From: Paludibacteraceae bacterium
GTDB taxonomy: Bacteria; Bacteroidota; Bacteroidia; Bacteroidales; Paludibacteraceae
Direction of reading: 5' to 3'
Length of the DNA: 59,886 nucleotides
Assembly: GCA_017446455.1 (NCBI GenBank)
Contig: JAFSQV010000010.1
Location: 1 to 59,886, forward strand
This document shows positions 7,545-14,963 of the stretch, in pieces. The stretch's first letter is position 1, and every line of letters begins with the position of its first letter. Under the pieces are notes generated by a model. The model ran no database searches, had not been told where the DNA came from, and saw only the letters and a list, made by a program, of their open reading frames with translations. The translations under genes were made by a program, and so were the position numbers.

Positions 7545-8974
7545 TACTCAGCCTGCTGGCTGTTTGTTCGTTCGCCGCGCCGCGTCTGACGGTGGTGGCG
7601 GTAGTGGACGGTTTGACAACCGAGAACCTGGCGATGCTTCGTCCGTATTGGCAGCAGGGCGGTTTACGCACGCTGAGCGAAGAAGCCTACCAGACGACGG
7701 TGGCTTTCCCGCAACTCGTATATGGCGGCAATGAGACGACGGCGACGCTCGTGACCGGCGAGACACCCGATCGGCATGGTTACACCATGGACACCTATTT
7801 CTCGCGCCGCGACCGCCGCATCCATGCGATGCTGAAGGACGAAGAGATGCACGGCATCGGCACGAGCATCCATATAGGCCCGAAGGCGCTGCTGACGCGC
7901 ACCATCACCGACCGCATGCGTATCCTCTATCCGGCGGCGAAGATATACGCTATCGGTATCCAACCCGAGACGACGGTGCTGCTGGCAGGACACGCAGCCA
8001 ACGCGTGCTGTTGGATTGACGCCGCATCGCATAAATGGGTAGCGACGGCGGCTTACACCGAAGGACTGCCGACGGCAGCGTACGACTATAACAACGGCGG
8101 ACGGTTCGACATCCTGGCGGCGCACCAGTGGACACCGCGGATGGATATCCCGATGTACAACCACCCTACGGAGCAGGAACGTAAGAAGAGTTTCTCGTAT
8201 GCCGTGAAGGATATACTGACCAAGTCGCCGGAAGCCAACACACTCGTCATCGAACTGGCGCTGGCGCTGCAGAAAGAACAGAAACTGGGCACGGACGCTA
8301 CGCCGGACTTGCTGATGCTGCAGTTCAACACGCTGAGCCCGCTCGCGCAGTCGGACGCTATCGAGAGCGCCGAGCAGGAAGATATGTACCTGCGTCTGAA
8401 CCAAGACCTCGGCTACCTGATGGAGCAGTTGGATAAACGTATCGGTCGGGCGAACTACCAAGTGCTGGTAGTAGGTCGTCCGGTGTTAGGCACGAGCGCG
8501 CAGACGCTCAGCGACCTGCATATGCCGGTGCAGCAGTTTAATGTGGACCGCGCGGCAGCACTGACGGGCACGTACCTGATGGCGCTGTATGGCCATGAGC
8601 GATGGGTGGACGGCAGCTACGGTCAGTCGCTATACCTCAACCGCACGCTCATCGAGCAGAAACGCCTGAGTCTGGAGACCATCCAGCGGCAGGTGGCGAA
8701 TTTCCTGATGGACTTCGAGGGCATCCAGATTGCGATGCCGGGACACGAGGCGATGCTGCACCCGCTCCTGGGTTCCACGCTCTGCAAGCGCCATACGGGC
8801 GATGTGGTGTTCGTCCTCCAACCCGGATGGCAACTCATGCAAGACGAGCGGCACGCTATCGACCGCGTTATCGACGACAAACCGAAAGTGCCGCTGATGC
8901 TCTGGAGCGGGACGTTAAGGCCGATGCCGCAAAATCAGCTCACGGCAACCGATGTGGCTGATTTGATATTTTAG
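7514..8974 (+). CDS. Alkaline-phosphatase-superfamily protein, secreted, possibly inactive
   Basis: 486 residues from the ATG at 7514. The N-terminus MRKTYLYSTLILSLLAVCSFA is a signal peptide. Residues 25-85 match phosphodiesterase/PafA-type phosphatases: VVAVVDGL (first metal-ligand Asp), then GNETTATLVTGETPDRHGY, which contains the nucleophile region and the TPDRHG turn. The late metal sites are poor: where a family member has TADHG this one has VVGRPVLG, and where an Asp-x-x-x-His pair is expected it has LQFNTLSP. It may therefore be a pseudoenzyme. The start overlaps DUF4105 by 31 bases. Confidence 0.7.
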   Translation: MRKTYLYSTLILSLLAVCSFAAPRLTVVAVVDGLTTENLAMLRPYWQQGGLRTLSEEAYQTTVAFPQLVYGGNETTATLVTGETPDRHGYTMDTYFSRRDRRIHAMLKDEEMHGIGTSIHIGPKALLTRTITDRMRILYPAAKIYAIGIQPETTVLLAGHAANACCWIDAASHKWVATAAYTEGLPTAAYDYNNGGRFDILAAHQWTPRMDIPMYNHPTEQERKKSFSYAVKDILTKSPEANTLVIELALALQKEQKLGTDATPDLLMLQFNTLSPLAQSDAIESAEQEDMYLRLNQDLGYLMEQLDKRIGRANYQVLVVGRPVLGTSAQTLSDLHMPVQQFNVDRAAALTGTYLMALYGHERWVDGSYGQSLYLNRTLIEQKRLSLETIQRQVANFLMDFEGIQIAMPGHEAMLHPLLGSTLCKRHTGDVVFVLQPGWQLMQDERHAIDRVIDDKPKVPLMLWSGTLRPMPQNQLTATDVADLIF

Positions 8975-9002
8975 ATTGAAGATTTAAGATTTTAGAATTA
9001 TG
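8973..9002 (+). repeat. 7-base repeat spacer (AGATTGA/AGATTTA) with stop and start codons
   Basis: Units AGATTGA, AGATTTA, AGATTTT and AGAATTA run from 8973 to 9000. The upstream stop TAG (8972-8974) overlaps the beginning and the next ATG (9000-9002) overlaps the end. The terminal ATTTTAGAATTATG recurs exactly before the gene starting at 17826. Confidence 0.8.
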
Positions 9003-9416
9003 ATATTTCACGAGATTAAAGTAAACTACTCTCGCCAGACGGGCGAGGACAACCCGGGTAAGGCGAAAGAGACCTACCTGGTGGACGGAGCAGTGAGTTT
9101 TGCAGACGCAGAGAACTGCCTGATGGAGGAGATCAAACCTTTCATCTTCGGCGACTGCGAGGTGATGAGTTGCAAACGCAGCCAGTATTTCGAGGTATTC
9201 CCGAACGAAGGCGGTGCGTTCTGGTACAAAGCCCGCGTAGAAATGATCACCATCGACGGCGAGAAAGAGACGCGTAAGAACGTCGCGGTACTCGTTCAGG
9301 CGAACCTGCTCGACGATGCGGTCTTTGCGCTCAAGCAAGTGCTGAAATCGTACGACTGCGAGCTGATCTCGATCGCCAAGACCCCAATCATGGATATCCT
9401 GCACGCTACCCACTGA
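9000..9416 (+). CDS. DUF4494 family protein
   Basis: 138 residues, soluble, no signal peptide. It resembles the Bacteroidota-specific DUF4494 family: AKETYLVDGAVSFADAE, WYKARVEMITIDGEKETRK and a C-terminal ELISIAKTPIMDIL. The function is unknown. Its stop overlaps the first base of the next ATG (9416). Confidence 0.75.
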   Translation: MIFHEIKVNYSRQTGEDNPGKAKETYLVDGAVSFADAENCLMEEIKPFIFGDCEVMSCKRSQYFEVFPNEGGAFWYKARVEMITIDGEKETRKNVAVLVQANLLDDAVFALKQVLKSYDCELISIAKTPIMDILHATH

Positions 9417-10234
9417 TGCCCCTACAGTTCGACATACGAGCTATCCTGAAGAGCAAGGCGCCGAAAGCGCGTGTACCGGAGTTTGTCATTCGGTACCTGG
9501 AGCGTATCGCGCATATCAAGCAGATGAATGCGTTCCTGCGCAAATACCCGGATCTCAAAGGCTACGAGTTCATCGACCGGGTCATCCACGAAGAGTTAGG
9601 ATGTACGGCGTCGATAGAAGGTCTTGAGAATATTCCTGCGGCGGACAAACCCGTCATCTTCGTATCCAATCACCCGCTCGGAGGACTGGACGGCATGATC
9701 ATCGCGCAGATGATTCATGAGCACCGCCCGAGGCCGCTGAAGGTGATCGTGAACGAGATGCTGATGTACATGGAGCCAATCAATGCGCTCTGGGCACCGG
9801 TGAACAAAATGGGACGACTGAGTCGCGAGCAAGTGGAGGCGCAACAGAAGATGTGGGAGTCCGAGACCGACGTGCTTACCTTTCCGGCAGGCGCATGCAG
9901 CCGCCTGCAGCGGATCAACGGGAAATGGCAGATATGCGATCTGGAATGGCAGAAGAATTTTGTGCAGCGCGCCAAAGAGTACCAGCGCGACATTGTGCCG
10001 ATCTACTTCGAAGGCAAGAACAGCAAGTTCTTCTACACCCTCGCGTACCTACGCAAGAAACTGCATATCAAACTGAACATCGAGATGCTGTACCTCGTGG
10101 ACGAGATGTACGGTGCGCATGGCAAGCACTTCCAAGTGCACGTGCTGCCACCCATCCCCTACACCACGTTCGATAATAGCAAAACGCCCAAGCAGTGGGC
10201 ACAGGAGGTAAAGGGCAAAGTGTATAGTGTATAG
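9416..10234 (+). CDS. glsA: PlsC-type O-acyltransferase (GlsA-like, aminoacyl lipid synthesis)
   Basis: 272 residues. The acyltransferase block is SNHPLGGLDGM (His-x5-Asp, a variant of the usual HX4D), with the downstream FPAGACSR block where PlsC enzymes have FPEG. It precedes a GNAT/hemolysin-like N-acyltransferase. In Bacteroides thetaiotaomicron such a pair (GlsB N-acylates glycine, GlsA adds the second acyl chain) makes glycine lipids, so this assignment rests on family and neighbour. The last residues VYSV and the stop are read from a 7-base repeat. Confidence 0.75.
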   Translation: MPLQFDIRAILKSKAPKARVPEFVIRYLERIAHIKQMNAFLRKYPDLKGYEFIDRVIHEELGCTASIEGLENIPAADKPVIFVSNHPLGGLDGMIIAQMIHEHRPRPLKVIVNEMLMYMEPINALWAPVNKMGRLSREQVEAQQKMWESETDVLTFPAGACSRLQRINGKWQICDLEWQKNFVQRAKEYQRDIVPIYFEGKNSKFFYTLAYLRKKLHIKLNIEMLYLVDEMYGAHGKHFQVHVLPPIPYTTFDNSKTPKQWAQEVKGKVYSV

Positions 10235-10275
10235 TGTAAAGTGTAAAGTGTAAAAATTAAAGTTTAAAGGATATG
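10220..10275 (+). repeat. 7-base repeat spacer (GTGTATA/GTGTAAA), eight units
   Basis: GTGTATA twice, GTGTAAA three times, AATTAAA, GTTTAAA, then GGATATG whose last three bases are the ATG of the next gene (10273-10275). The upstream stop TAG (10232-10234) lies within the second and third units. Confidence 0.85.
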
Positions 10276-11205
10276 AAACCAATCATACCAGCTGTTGAGA
10301 CAAGTCTGTTACTTAAGGAGTTAGAAGGTCACCTGCTTCGTCCGTCCAACAAGGCGGACAACCTCATCTATGACATCACGGCGCACGAGTGCCCGAACGT
10401 GATGCGTGAGATAGCACGTCTGCGCGAGATCAGTTACCGCGATGGCGGCGGCGCGACAGGCAACGAGATGGACATCGATGAAATGGACACGATGGCCAAA
10501 CCCTACCATCAACTCATCGTCTGGGACCCCGAGCACCAACAGATCGTAGGCGGCTACCGCTATCTCATCGGCACGGACGCCGAGATACGCGACGGCCAAC
10601 CGTTCATCACCTCGGCGCACCTGTTCCACTACTCCGAGCGCTTCATCCGCGAGTACCTGCCGAACACGATTGAGTTCGGGCGCGCGTTCGTGCAACCGAT
10701 GTACCAGCAACGCGAGATGGGCGTGAAGGCGCTCTTTGCGCTCGATAACATATGGGACGGCATCGGCGCAGTGATGCACGACCATCCCGAGGTACGATGG
10801 ATGATCGGAAAAGTAACTATCTATCCGGCGTATAACCTCGCGGCGCGCGACCTGATATACGCGTACCTCGACCGCTATCATCGCGGCGAAGAAGGGCTCT
10901 TTGAACCCTATAACCCGCTGCCGATAAAAGAACTGAGTGCCTCGCCGTTCACAGGCGACGACCCGCAAGAGAACTATAAGATCCTGCAACATGCGGTACG
11001 CGAACAGGGCACGGTCATCCCGCCGATGTTCTCTGCGTACCTCAACATCACCAACGACCTGCAGTTCTTCGGGAATGCCGTCAACGACGAGTTGGCGAAC
11101 GTGTACGAGACGGGTATCATGGTCGATCTCGAGACCGTCTATCCGGAGAAGAAAGAACGTTATATCACGCCGTATATCCAATGGCTGGAGTCGCAGAACA
11201 AATAA
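10273..11205 (+). CDS. glsB: GNAT-family N-acyltransferase (GlsB-like, hemolysin-related)
   Basis: 310 residues, cytosolic. The acyltransferase core includes REISYRDGGGATGNEMDIDE, HQQIVGGYRYLIG and TIEFGRAFVQPMYQ, typical of the OlsB/GlsB family that N-acylates ornithine or glycine with 3-hydroxyacyl-ACP. With the preceding O-acyltransferase it probably makes an amino-acid-containing membrane lipid. The order here (O-acyl then N-acyl) is the reverse of the biochemical order. The next gene starts 25 bases before this one ends. Confidence 0.78.
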   Translation: MKPIIPAVETSLLLKELEGHLLRPSNKADNLIYDITAHECPNVMREIARLREISYRDGGGATGNEMDIDEMDTMAKPYHQLIVWDPEHQQIVGGYRYLIGTDAEIRDGQPFITSAHLFHYSERFIREYLPNTIEFGRAFVQPMYQQREMGVKALFALDNIWDGIGAVMHDHPEVRWMIGKVTIYPAYNLAARDLIYAYLDRYHRGEEGLFEPYNPLPIKELSASPFTGDDPQENYKILQHAVREQGTVIPPMFSAYLNITNDLQFFGNAVNDELANVYETGIMVDLETVYPEKKERYITPYIQWLESQNK

Positions 11206-12506
11206 GGAGCGTGCGTGCGCACATACCCGCGGGCGTGACGCTCGTGTGCGTGAGTAAGTTTCATCCCGTCGAGGCGATTCGCGAGGCGTATGCAGCCGGA
11301 GAGCGACACTTCGGCGAGAGCCGCGTGCAGGAACTACAGAAGAAAGTGCCTGCCCTGCCCGCCGACATCCACTGGCATTTCATCGGGCACCTGCAAACCA
11401 ACAAAGTGCGGGATCTGCTGAAGTTACGGCCGTACCTTATTCAGTCGGTGGACTCCGAGCGCCTGCTGCAAGCCATCAACGACGAAGCGGCCAAGCAAGG
11501 GTTTGTGCAAGACGTGCTGCTGGAGGTGCACGTAGCGAAAGAAGAGAGCAAAACAGGATTGACTCCTTCGGAGATTGAAGATTTAAGATTGCATATTGCA
11601 GATTTTCAGCACGTACGTGTTCGCGGTCTAATGACCATGGCCACCAACACCGACGAGGAAGTAGAGATACGGCGGTGCTTTAGCGAGGCGAAAGCGGTTC
11701 TGAGTAATCTGAGTATTCTGAATAGTCTGAGTAATCCGGTTTTGTCGATGGGGATGAGCGATGACTATCGCATTGCGATAGCGTGCGGTTCGACGATGGT
11801 GCGGATAGGCTCAACGATCTTTGGTGAGCGGTCGCGGAAGTTGCCGAAGGCGGTCTTTTTTGATCAGGACGGCGTGCTGTTTAACTCCATGCCGTACCAT
11901 GCGGCGTCTTGGGAATGGGCGATGCAGAAGCACGGGTTGCCGTTCACCAAGAACCAGACCTATCGCAATGAAGGTCGTACGGGTGCGTCGGTTATCAACG
12001 AGGCACATCGGCTGGTGCATGGCATGGATGCGTCGCCGGAGTTGATAGAAGCCGTATATGCCGATAAGTCGCAGCATTTCAATGAGTTAACAGGCGGCAA
12101 GCTGCCCGAACTGATACCGGGTATTCGCGAGGTATTGGCTTATCTCAAGAGCCGCGGCGTACAGTGCTGGGTGGTGACCGGTTCGGGTCAACGTTCGCTA
12201 CTCGATAACCTTCGCAATACCTTCCCCGACACTTTTACCGGCGTCATCTCGGCTTTCGACGTGCAGCATGGTAAACCCCATCCCGAACCGTATTTGAAGG
12301 CTTGGGAGCGTTGCGGTTTTGCGAAAAACGAATGTATGGTGGTAGAAAATGCACCGCTGGGTGTGCGGGCCGGCAAAGCGGCTGAACTCTTTACGGCTGC
12401 GGTCAACACCGGTATTCTGCCCGATGAGGCGCTGTGGGAAGAACACGCGGATGTGGTTTTCCCGAACATGCAGGCGCTGCTCGCGTGGTTACAGCAGTGT
12501 CAGTAA
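11181..12506 (+). CDS. Fusion of PLP-homeostasis protein (YggS/PLPBP) and a HAD phosphatase
   Basis: 441 residues in one open frame. Residues 1-217 are a complete YggS: the PLP lysine in VCVSKFHP (K26), FGESRVQEL, WHFIGHLQTNK, VRGLMTMA, and the usual end GSTMVRIGSTIFGER. Residues 224-441 are a HAD-IA (beta-phosphoglucomutase-like) phosphatase: FFDQDGVLFNS (D228, D230), VVTGSGQ, HGKPHPEPY and VVENAPLGVRAG. No stop separates them. A TTG at 11841 could be an internal start but has no visible ribosome site. PLPBP normally stands alone. The HAD part could act on PLP or a related phosphate, but that is inference. Two in-frame tandem repeats lie in the YggS half. The 3' end overlaps the convergent yjjG by 18 bases. 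Confidence 0.85.
   Translation: MAGVAEQIRSVRAHIPAGVTLVCVSKFHPVEAIREAYAAGERHFGESRVQELQKKVPALPADIHWHFIGHLQTNKVRDLLKLRPYLIQSVDSERLLQAINDEAAKQGFVQDVLLEVHVAKEESKTGLTPSEIEDLRLHIADFQHVRVRGLMTMATNTDEEVEIRRCFSEAKAVLSNLSILNSLSNPVLSMGMSDDYRIAIACGSTMVRIGSTIFGERSRKLPKAVFFDQDGVLFNSMPYHAASWEWAMQKHGLPFTKNQTYRNEGRTGASVINEAHRLVHGMDASPELIEAVYADKSQHFNELTGGKLPELIPGIREVLAYLKSRGVQCWVVTGSGQRSLLDNLRNTFPDTFTGVISAFDVQHGKPHPEPYLKAWERCGFAKNECMVVENAPLGVRAGKAAELFTAAVNTGILPDEALWEEHADVVFPNMQALLAWLQQCQ
11572..11606 (+). repeat. In-frame 7-base repeat inside the YggS domain
   Basis: AGATTGA, AGATTTA, AGATTGC, ATATTGC, AGATTTT. The first two units are identical to those of the spacer at 8973. It encodes part of EIEDLRLHIADF, so the frame is kept. 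Confidence 0.75.
11700..11738 (+). repeat. In-frame 9-base repeat inside the YggS domain
   Basis: Four units of about CTGAGTAAT/CTGAGTATT encode SNLSILNSLSNP. The same 9-mer type occurs in yjjG, dnaX and a small lipoprotein. Confidence 0.75.
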
Positions 12507-13178
12507 TTGAGGAAGCGAGGAAATCACCTTTAATCCTTCCTGCTCTTCATCCTTAATTCCTTCTCCTCGTCTGTCAAAGAAGACCGCATCGAGGCCGGCT
12601 TTCTGTGCGCCGAGGATGTCGGTCGTCATACTGTCGCCGACCATCAGCACGTCTTGCGGCATGAGGTCGCAGCGGCGCAGGGCTTCCTCGTAAAACCGCA
12701 CGTCGGGTTTGTCATAGCTGATATCCATGGAGATATACGTGTCTTCGAAGAGGTGCAACACGCCGGCTTGCTCCAAGCGGCTACGCTGCAGGTGACCGAA
12801 ACTGTTGCTGGCGGCAAAGAGCCGATAACCTTTCGCATGCAAGGCTTCCAAGGTCTCTTTCGCTCCAGGCACCAAGGTGTGCGTCATTCCCCACGCCGCA
12901 CGGAAAGCATGCTTGAACGGATCGACGGTCTCGGGCGAATAGCCTGCGCGCTCACAGAACTCCTGCGGATAGAGTTCCATCACTTCCGCAACCGTATGCA
13001 GCCCGTGCTTCGCCTCGGAGAAGAGTCGACCGGAGATAGAAAAGAAGAGCTCGAAGAGGGCGTCGGTATTCGGAGTACTCGGATCAATTACCGCCAAGGC
13101 GGCATCAAAAGCTTCCCGACAACAGGGGATGTAGTCGAGAATGGTGTCGTCTATGTCAATAAAAATAGCCTTGTACAT
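12489..13178 (-). CDS. yjjG: YjjG-type HAD pyrimidine nucleotidase
   Basis: 229 residues. HAD motif I is FIDIDDTILDY (D8, D10), motif II is ASNSF, the lysine lies in SYDKPDVRFY, and motif IV is MVGDSMTTDILGA. This pattern matches YjjG/YfnB-type 5'-nucleotidases that remove non-canonical pyrimidine nucleotides. The C-terminal tail GIKDEEQEGLK is coded by AGGA-rich short repeats, and IDPSTPNTD (about 13063-13085) by the 9-mer type also seen in dnaX. No own promoter is visible; it follows tRNA-Pro on the same strand. Confidence 0.8.
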   Translation of the reverse strand: MYKAIFIDIDDTILDYIPCCREAFDAALAVIDPSTPNTDALFELFFSISGRLFSEAKHGLHTVAEVMELYPQEFCERAGYSPETVDPFKHAFRAAWGMTHTLVPGAKETLEALHAKGYRLFAASNSFGHLQRSRLEQAGVLHLFEDTYISMDISYDKPDVRFYEEALRRCDLMPQDVLMVGDSMTTDILGAQKAGLDAVFFDRRGEGIKDEEQEGLKVISSLPQLLTLL

Positions 13179-13189
13179 CAGTTAATTAC

Positions 13190-13211
13190 AAAAAAAGAGC
13201 CCATACGGCTC
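13190..13211 (-). terminator. Intrinsic terminator after tRNA-Pro
   Basis: On the minus strand GAGCC-GTATG-GGCTC (13197-13211) is followed by a run of seven T (13190-13196). It lies between the tRNA and yjjG, just before the yjjG start at 13178. A further G/C-rich stem lies at about 13230-13250. Confidence 0.75.
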
Positions 13212-13252
13212 GTCTCCTTTAGAGATTCGGGAGTCCTTGCGGACCCCCGATG

Positions 13253-13327
13253 TCGGGTAGGCGAGATTCGAACTCACGACCTCCTGCTCCCAAAGCAGGC
13301 ATTCTAACCGGGCTGAACTACTACCCG
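13253..13327 (-). tRNA. tRNA-Pro (anticodon TGG)
   Basis: The acceptor arms CGGGTAG and CTACCCG pair over 7 bp. The anticodon stem CCTGC/GCAGG holds the loop TTTGGGA, giving anticodon TGG with G37, as expected for proline. The T arm has GTTCGAATC. The discriminator is A and no CCA is encoded. Confidence 0.95.
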
Positions 13328-13354
13328 CAGCGCCTTCGTTCTCAAAAGCGGGTG

Positions 13355-13386
13355 CAAAGGTACTGCTTTTTTTTGAATTGTGCAAA
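13355..13386 (-). promoter_or_regulatory. Promoter of tRNA-Pro
   Basis: TTTG (13383-13386) and TACCTTTG (13355-13362) on the minus strand, 20 bases apart, about 28 bases before the mature tRNA 5' end. Confidence 0.75.
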
Positions 13387-13403
13387 TAAATTTGCGTTTT
13401 TTG

Positions 13404-14876
13404 TTATAAAACGACTTCTTCTCCGTGTTCCGGTACCTCTATATTCTTAAATCCCGCTTCGTGTAAGTGCTCCTTATAGGCCGTCGCGGCTTCTTCGGCG
13501 CCGTGCACGACGAACACGCGCTTCACGTCATTAACCTGCAAGCTACGGGTGAGGTAGTCGATCATCTCCTGGTAGTCGCCGTGGCCGGAAAAACTCTCTA
13601 TCTTGGTGATCTGCGCCTTAATACGTCGGTCGAGACCGAAGATGGATATCCACTGCAGTCCCGGTTGTTGGATGCGCGCGCCGAGCGTGGTGGGTTCGCA
13701 ATAGCCGACGATGAGGATCGTGCAGCGCGGGTCGGAGATATGATTCGCCACGTGGTGCTTGATACGTCCTGCCTCCAACATGCCGCTCGCGGAGATGATG
13801 ATACACGGTTCTTCTTTGTGGTTCAGCATCTTCGACTCGTTGATGTCGGTGATGTAGCGCAGGGTGTTGAAGCCGAAGGGATCGGGATCGAAGCGCAAGG
13901 TGTCTTGTACCTCGTCGCTCAGTTCGTCCGGGTACATGCGGAAGATCTGGGTGGCGTTCGTACTCATCGGGCTATCCACGTACACGGGGATGTGCGGCAG
14001 GCGCCCGTCGTTATAGAGTTGGTTCAGCACATAGACAATCTCTTGCGTACGGCCGACGGAGAAAGACGGGATGAGCAACTGGCCTTTGCGATAGACGCAG
14101 GTGTCCTCCACGATGCCGAGCAGCTGCTCTTCGGTAGCTTCCGGCGCGTCGTGCAGGCGATCGCCATACGTGGACTCGCAAATCAGATAGTCGCACTGCG
14201 GGAAGAGTTGCGGCGACGGCAGGATGTGACTCTTCGGTCGACCGATATCACCCGTGTACGTCAACCTTTTCCACCGCTTAGCCCCTTTTCCGTCAAGGGT
14301 TTCCCCCGTTCCGTCGGGGGACACCGTCTCATATACCTCGAGGCTACAAATCGCGCCTCCGAGCATGTGGCCGGAGTTAGTGAAAGTCAACAGCACATCG
14401 TCAAAGAGCCGGAAGCGGCGGTCGTAGCCGTAAGTGACGAAATGCTTCATCGCGCGGTTGACGTCCTGCTGGTTGTATAGCGGTTCGACTTTGTATTTCT
14501 TGCCTTTCTCCTTATGGGGGTTCTGGCGGTCGATCTTCTTGTTGTAGGTCCGCACGTCTTGTTCCTGAATGAAAGCGGTGTCGGCGAGCATGAGTGCACA
14601 CAGGTCACGCGTCGCGGGCGTGCAGTATATATCACCCTTGAAGCCCATCTTCACGATATACGGGATCAGTCCCGAATGGTCAATATGCGCATGGCTGAGC
14701 ACTACGCAGTCGAGTTTCGCAGGGTCAAAACCGAGGTCTCTGTTCGCCGCGTCGGTCTCCATTCCTTTACCTTGATACATGCCGCAGTCGAGCAGTATCG
14801 TGTGTCCTGAATCAGTAGTGATGAGGTGCTTGCTTCCGGTCACTTCCCGCGTGGCCCCTAAGAATTGAACTTTCAT
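13404..14876 (-). CDS. MBL-fold beta-CASP RNA-processing exonuclease-like protein
   Basis: 490 residues. Metallo-beta-lactamase motifs: LSHAHIDHSG (HxHxDH), SGHMLGGA and TYTGDIGR. The beta-CASP part has ICESTYGDRLH, PSFSVGRTQE and IISASGMLEAGRIKHH, and the C-terminal SFSGHGDY and VHGAEE. This group (CPSF73/YsdF-like) hydrolyses RNA in the cytosol. Before TYTGDIGR about 20 residues (SPDGTGETLDGKGAK) come from a small twin-hairpin insert. The start lies at a divergent promoter. Confidence 0.88.
   Translation of the reverse strand: MKVQFLGATREVTGSKHLITTDSGHTILLDCGMYQGKGMETDAANRDLGFDPAKLDCVVLSHAHIDHSGLIPYIVKMGFKGDIYCTPATRDLCALMLADTAFIQEQDVRTYNKKIDRQNPHKEKGKKYKVEPLYNQQDVNRAMKHFVTYGYDRRFRLFDDVLLTFTNSGHMLGGAICSLEVYETVSPDGTGETLDGKGAKRWKRLTYTGDIGRPKSHILPSPQLFPQCDYLICESTYGDRLHDAPEATEEQLLGIVEDTCVYRKGQLLIPSFSVGRTQEIVYVLNQLYNDGRLPHIPVYVDSPMSTNATQIFRMYPDELSDEVQDTLRFDPDPFGFNTLRYITDINESKMLNHKEEPCIIISASGMLEAGRIKHHVANHISDPRCTILIVGYCEPTTLGARIQQPGLQWISIFGLDRRIKAQITKIESFSGHGDYQEMIDYLTRSLQVNDVKRVFVVHGAEEAATAYKEHLHEAGFKNIEVPEHGEEVVL
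14283..14320. repeat. Twin mini-hairpin insert inside the beta-CASP gene
   Basis: CCCTT-TTCCGTC-AAGGG (14283-14299) is followed by CCCCC-GTTCCGT-CGGGGG (14303-14320). Both loops contain TTCCGT. It is read through in frame between two conserved beta-lactamase-fold motifs. Confidence 0.6.
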
Positions 14877-14895
14877 GGTTTTTCGAATTATGCTG

Positions 14896-14927
14896 CAAAT
14901 TTACAACTTTTTTTGCATATATCAAAA
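14896..14927 (-). promoter_or_regulatory. Promoter of the beta-CASP gene
   Basis: On the minus strand TTTG (14924-14927), 20 bases, TAAATTTG (14896-14903). It overlaps the divergent plus-strand promoter by 16 bases. Confidence 0.7.
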
Positions 14928-14943
14928 TATTTTTGTACTTTTG
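14912..14943 (+). promoter_or_regulatory. Promoter of the DPP5-like peptidase operon
   Basis: TTTG (14912-14915), 20 bases, TACTTTTG (14936-14943), with the ATATATC spacer common in this genome. It overlaps the divergent promoter. Confidence 0.75.
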
Positions 14944-14963
14944 CAGCGCAAAAGTTTGTGAAC

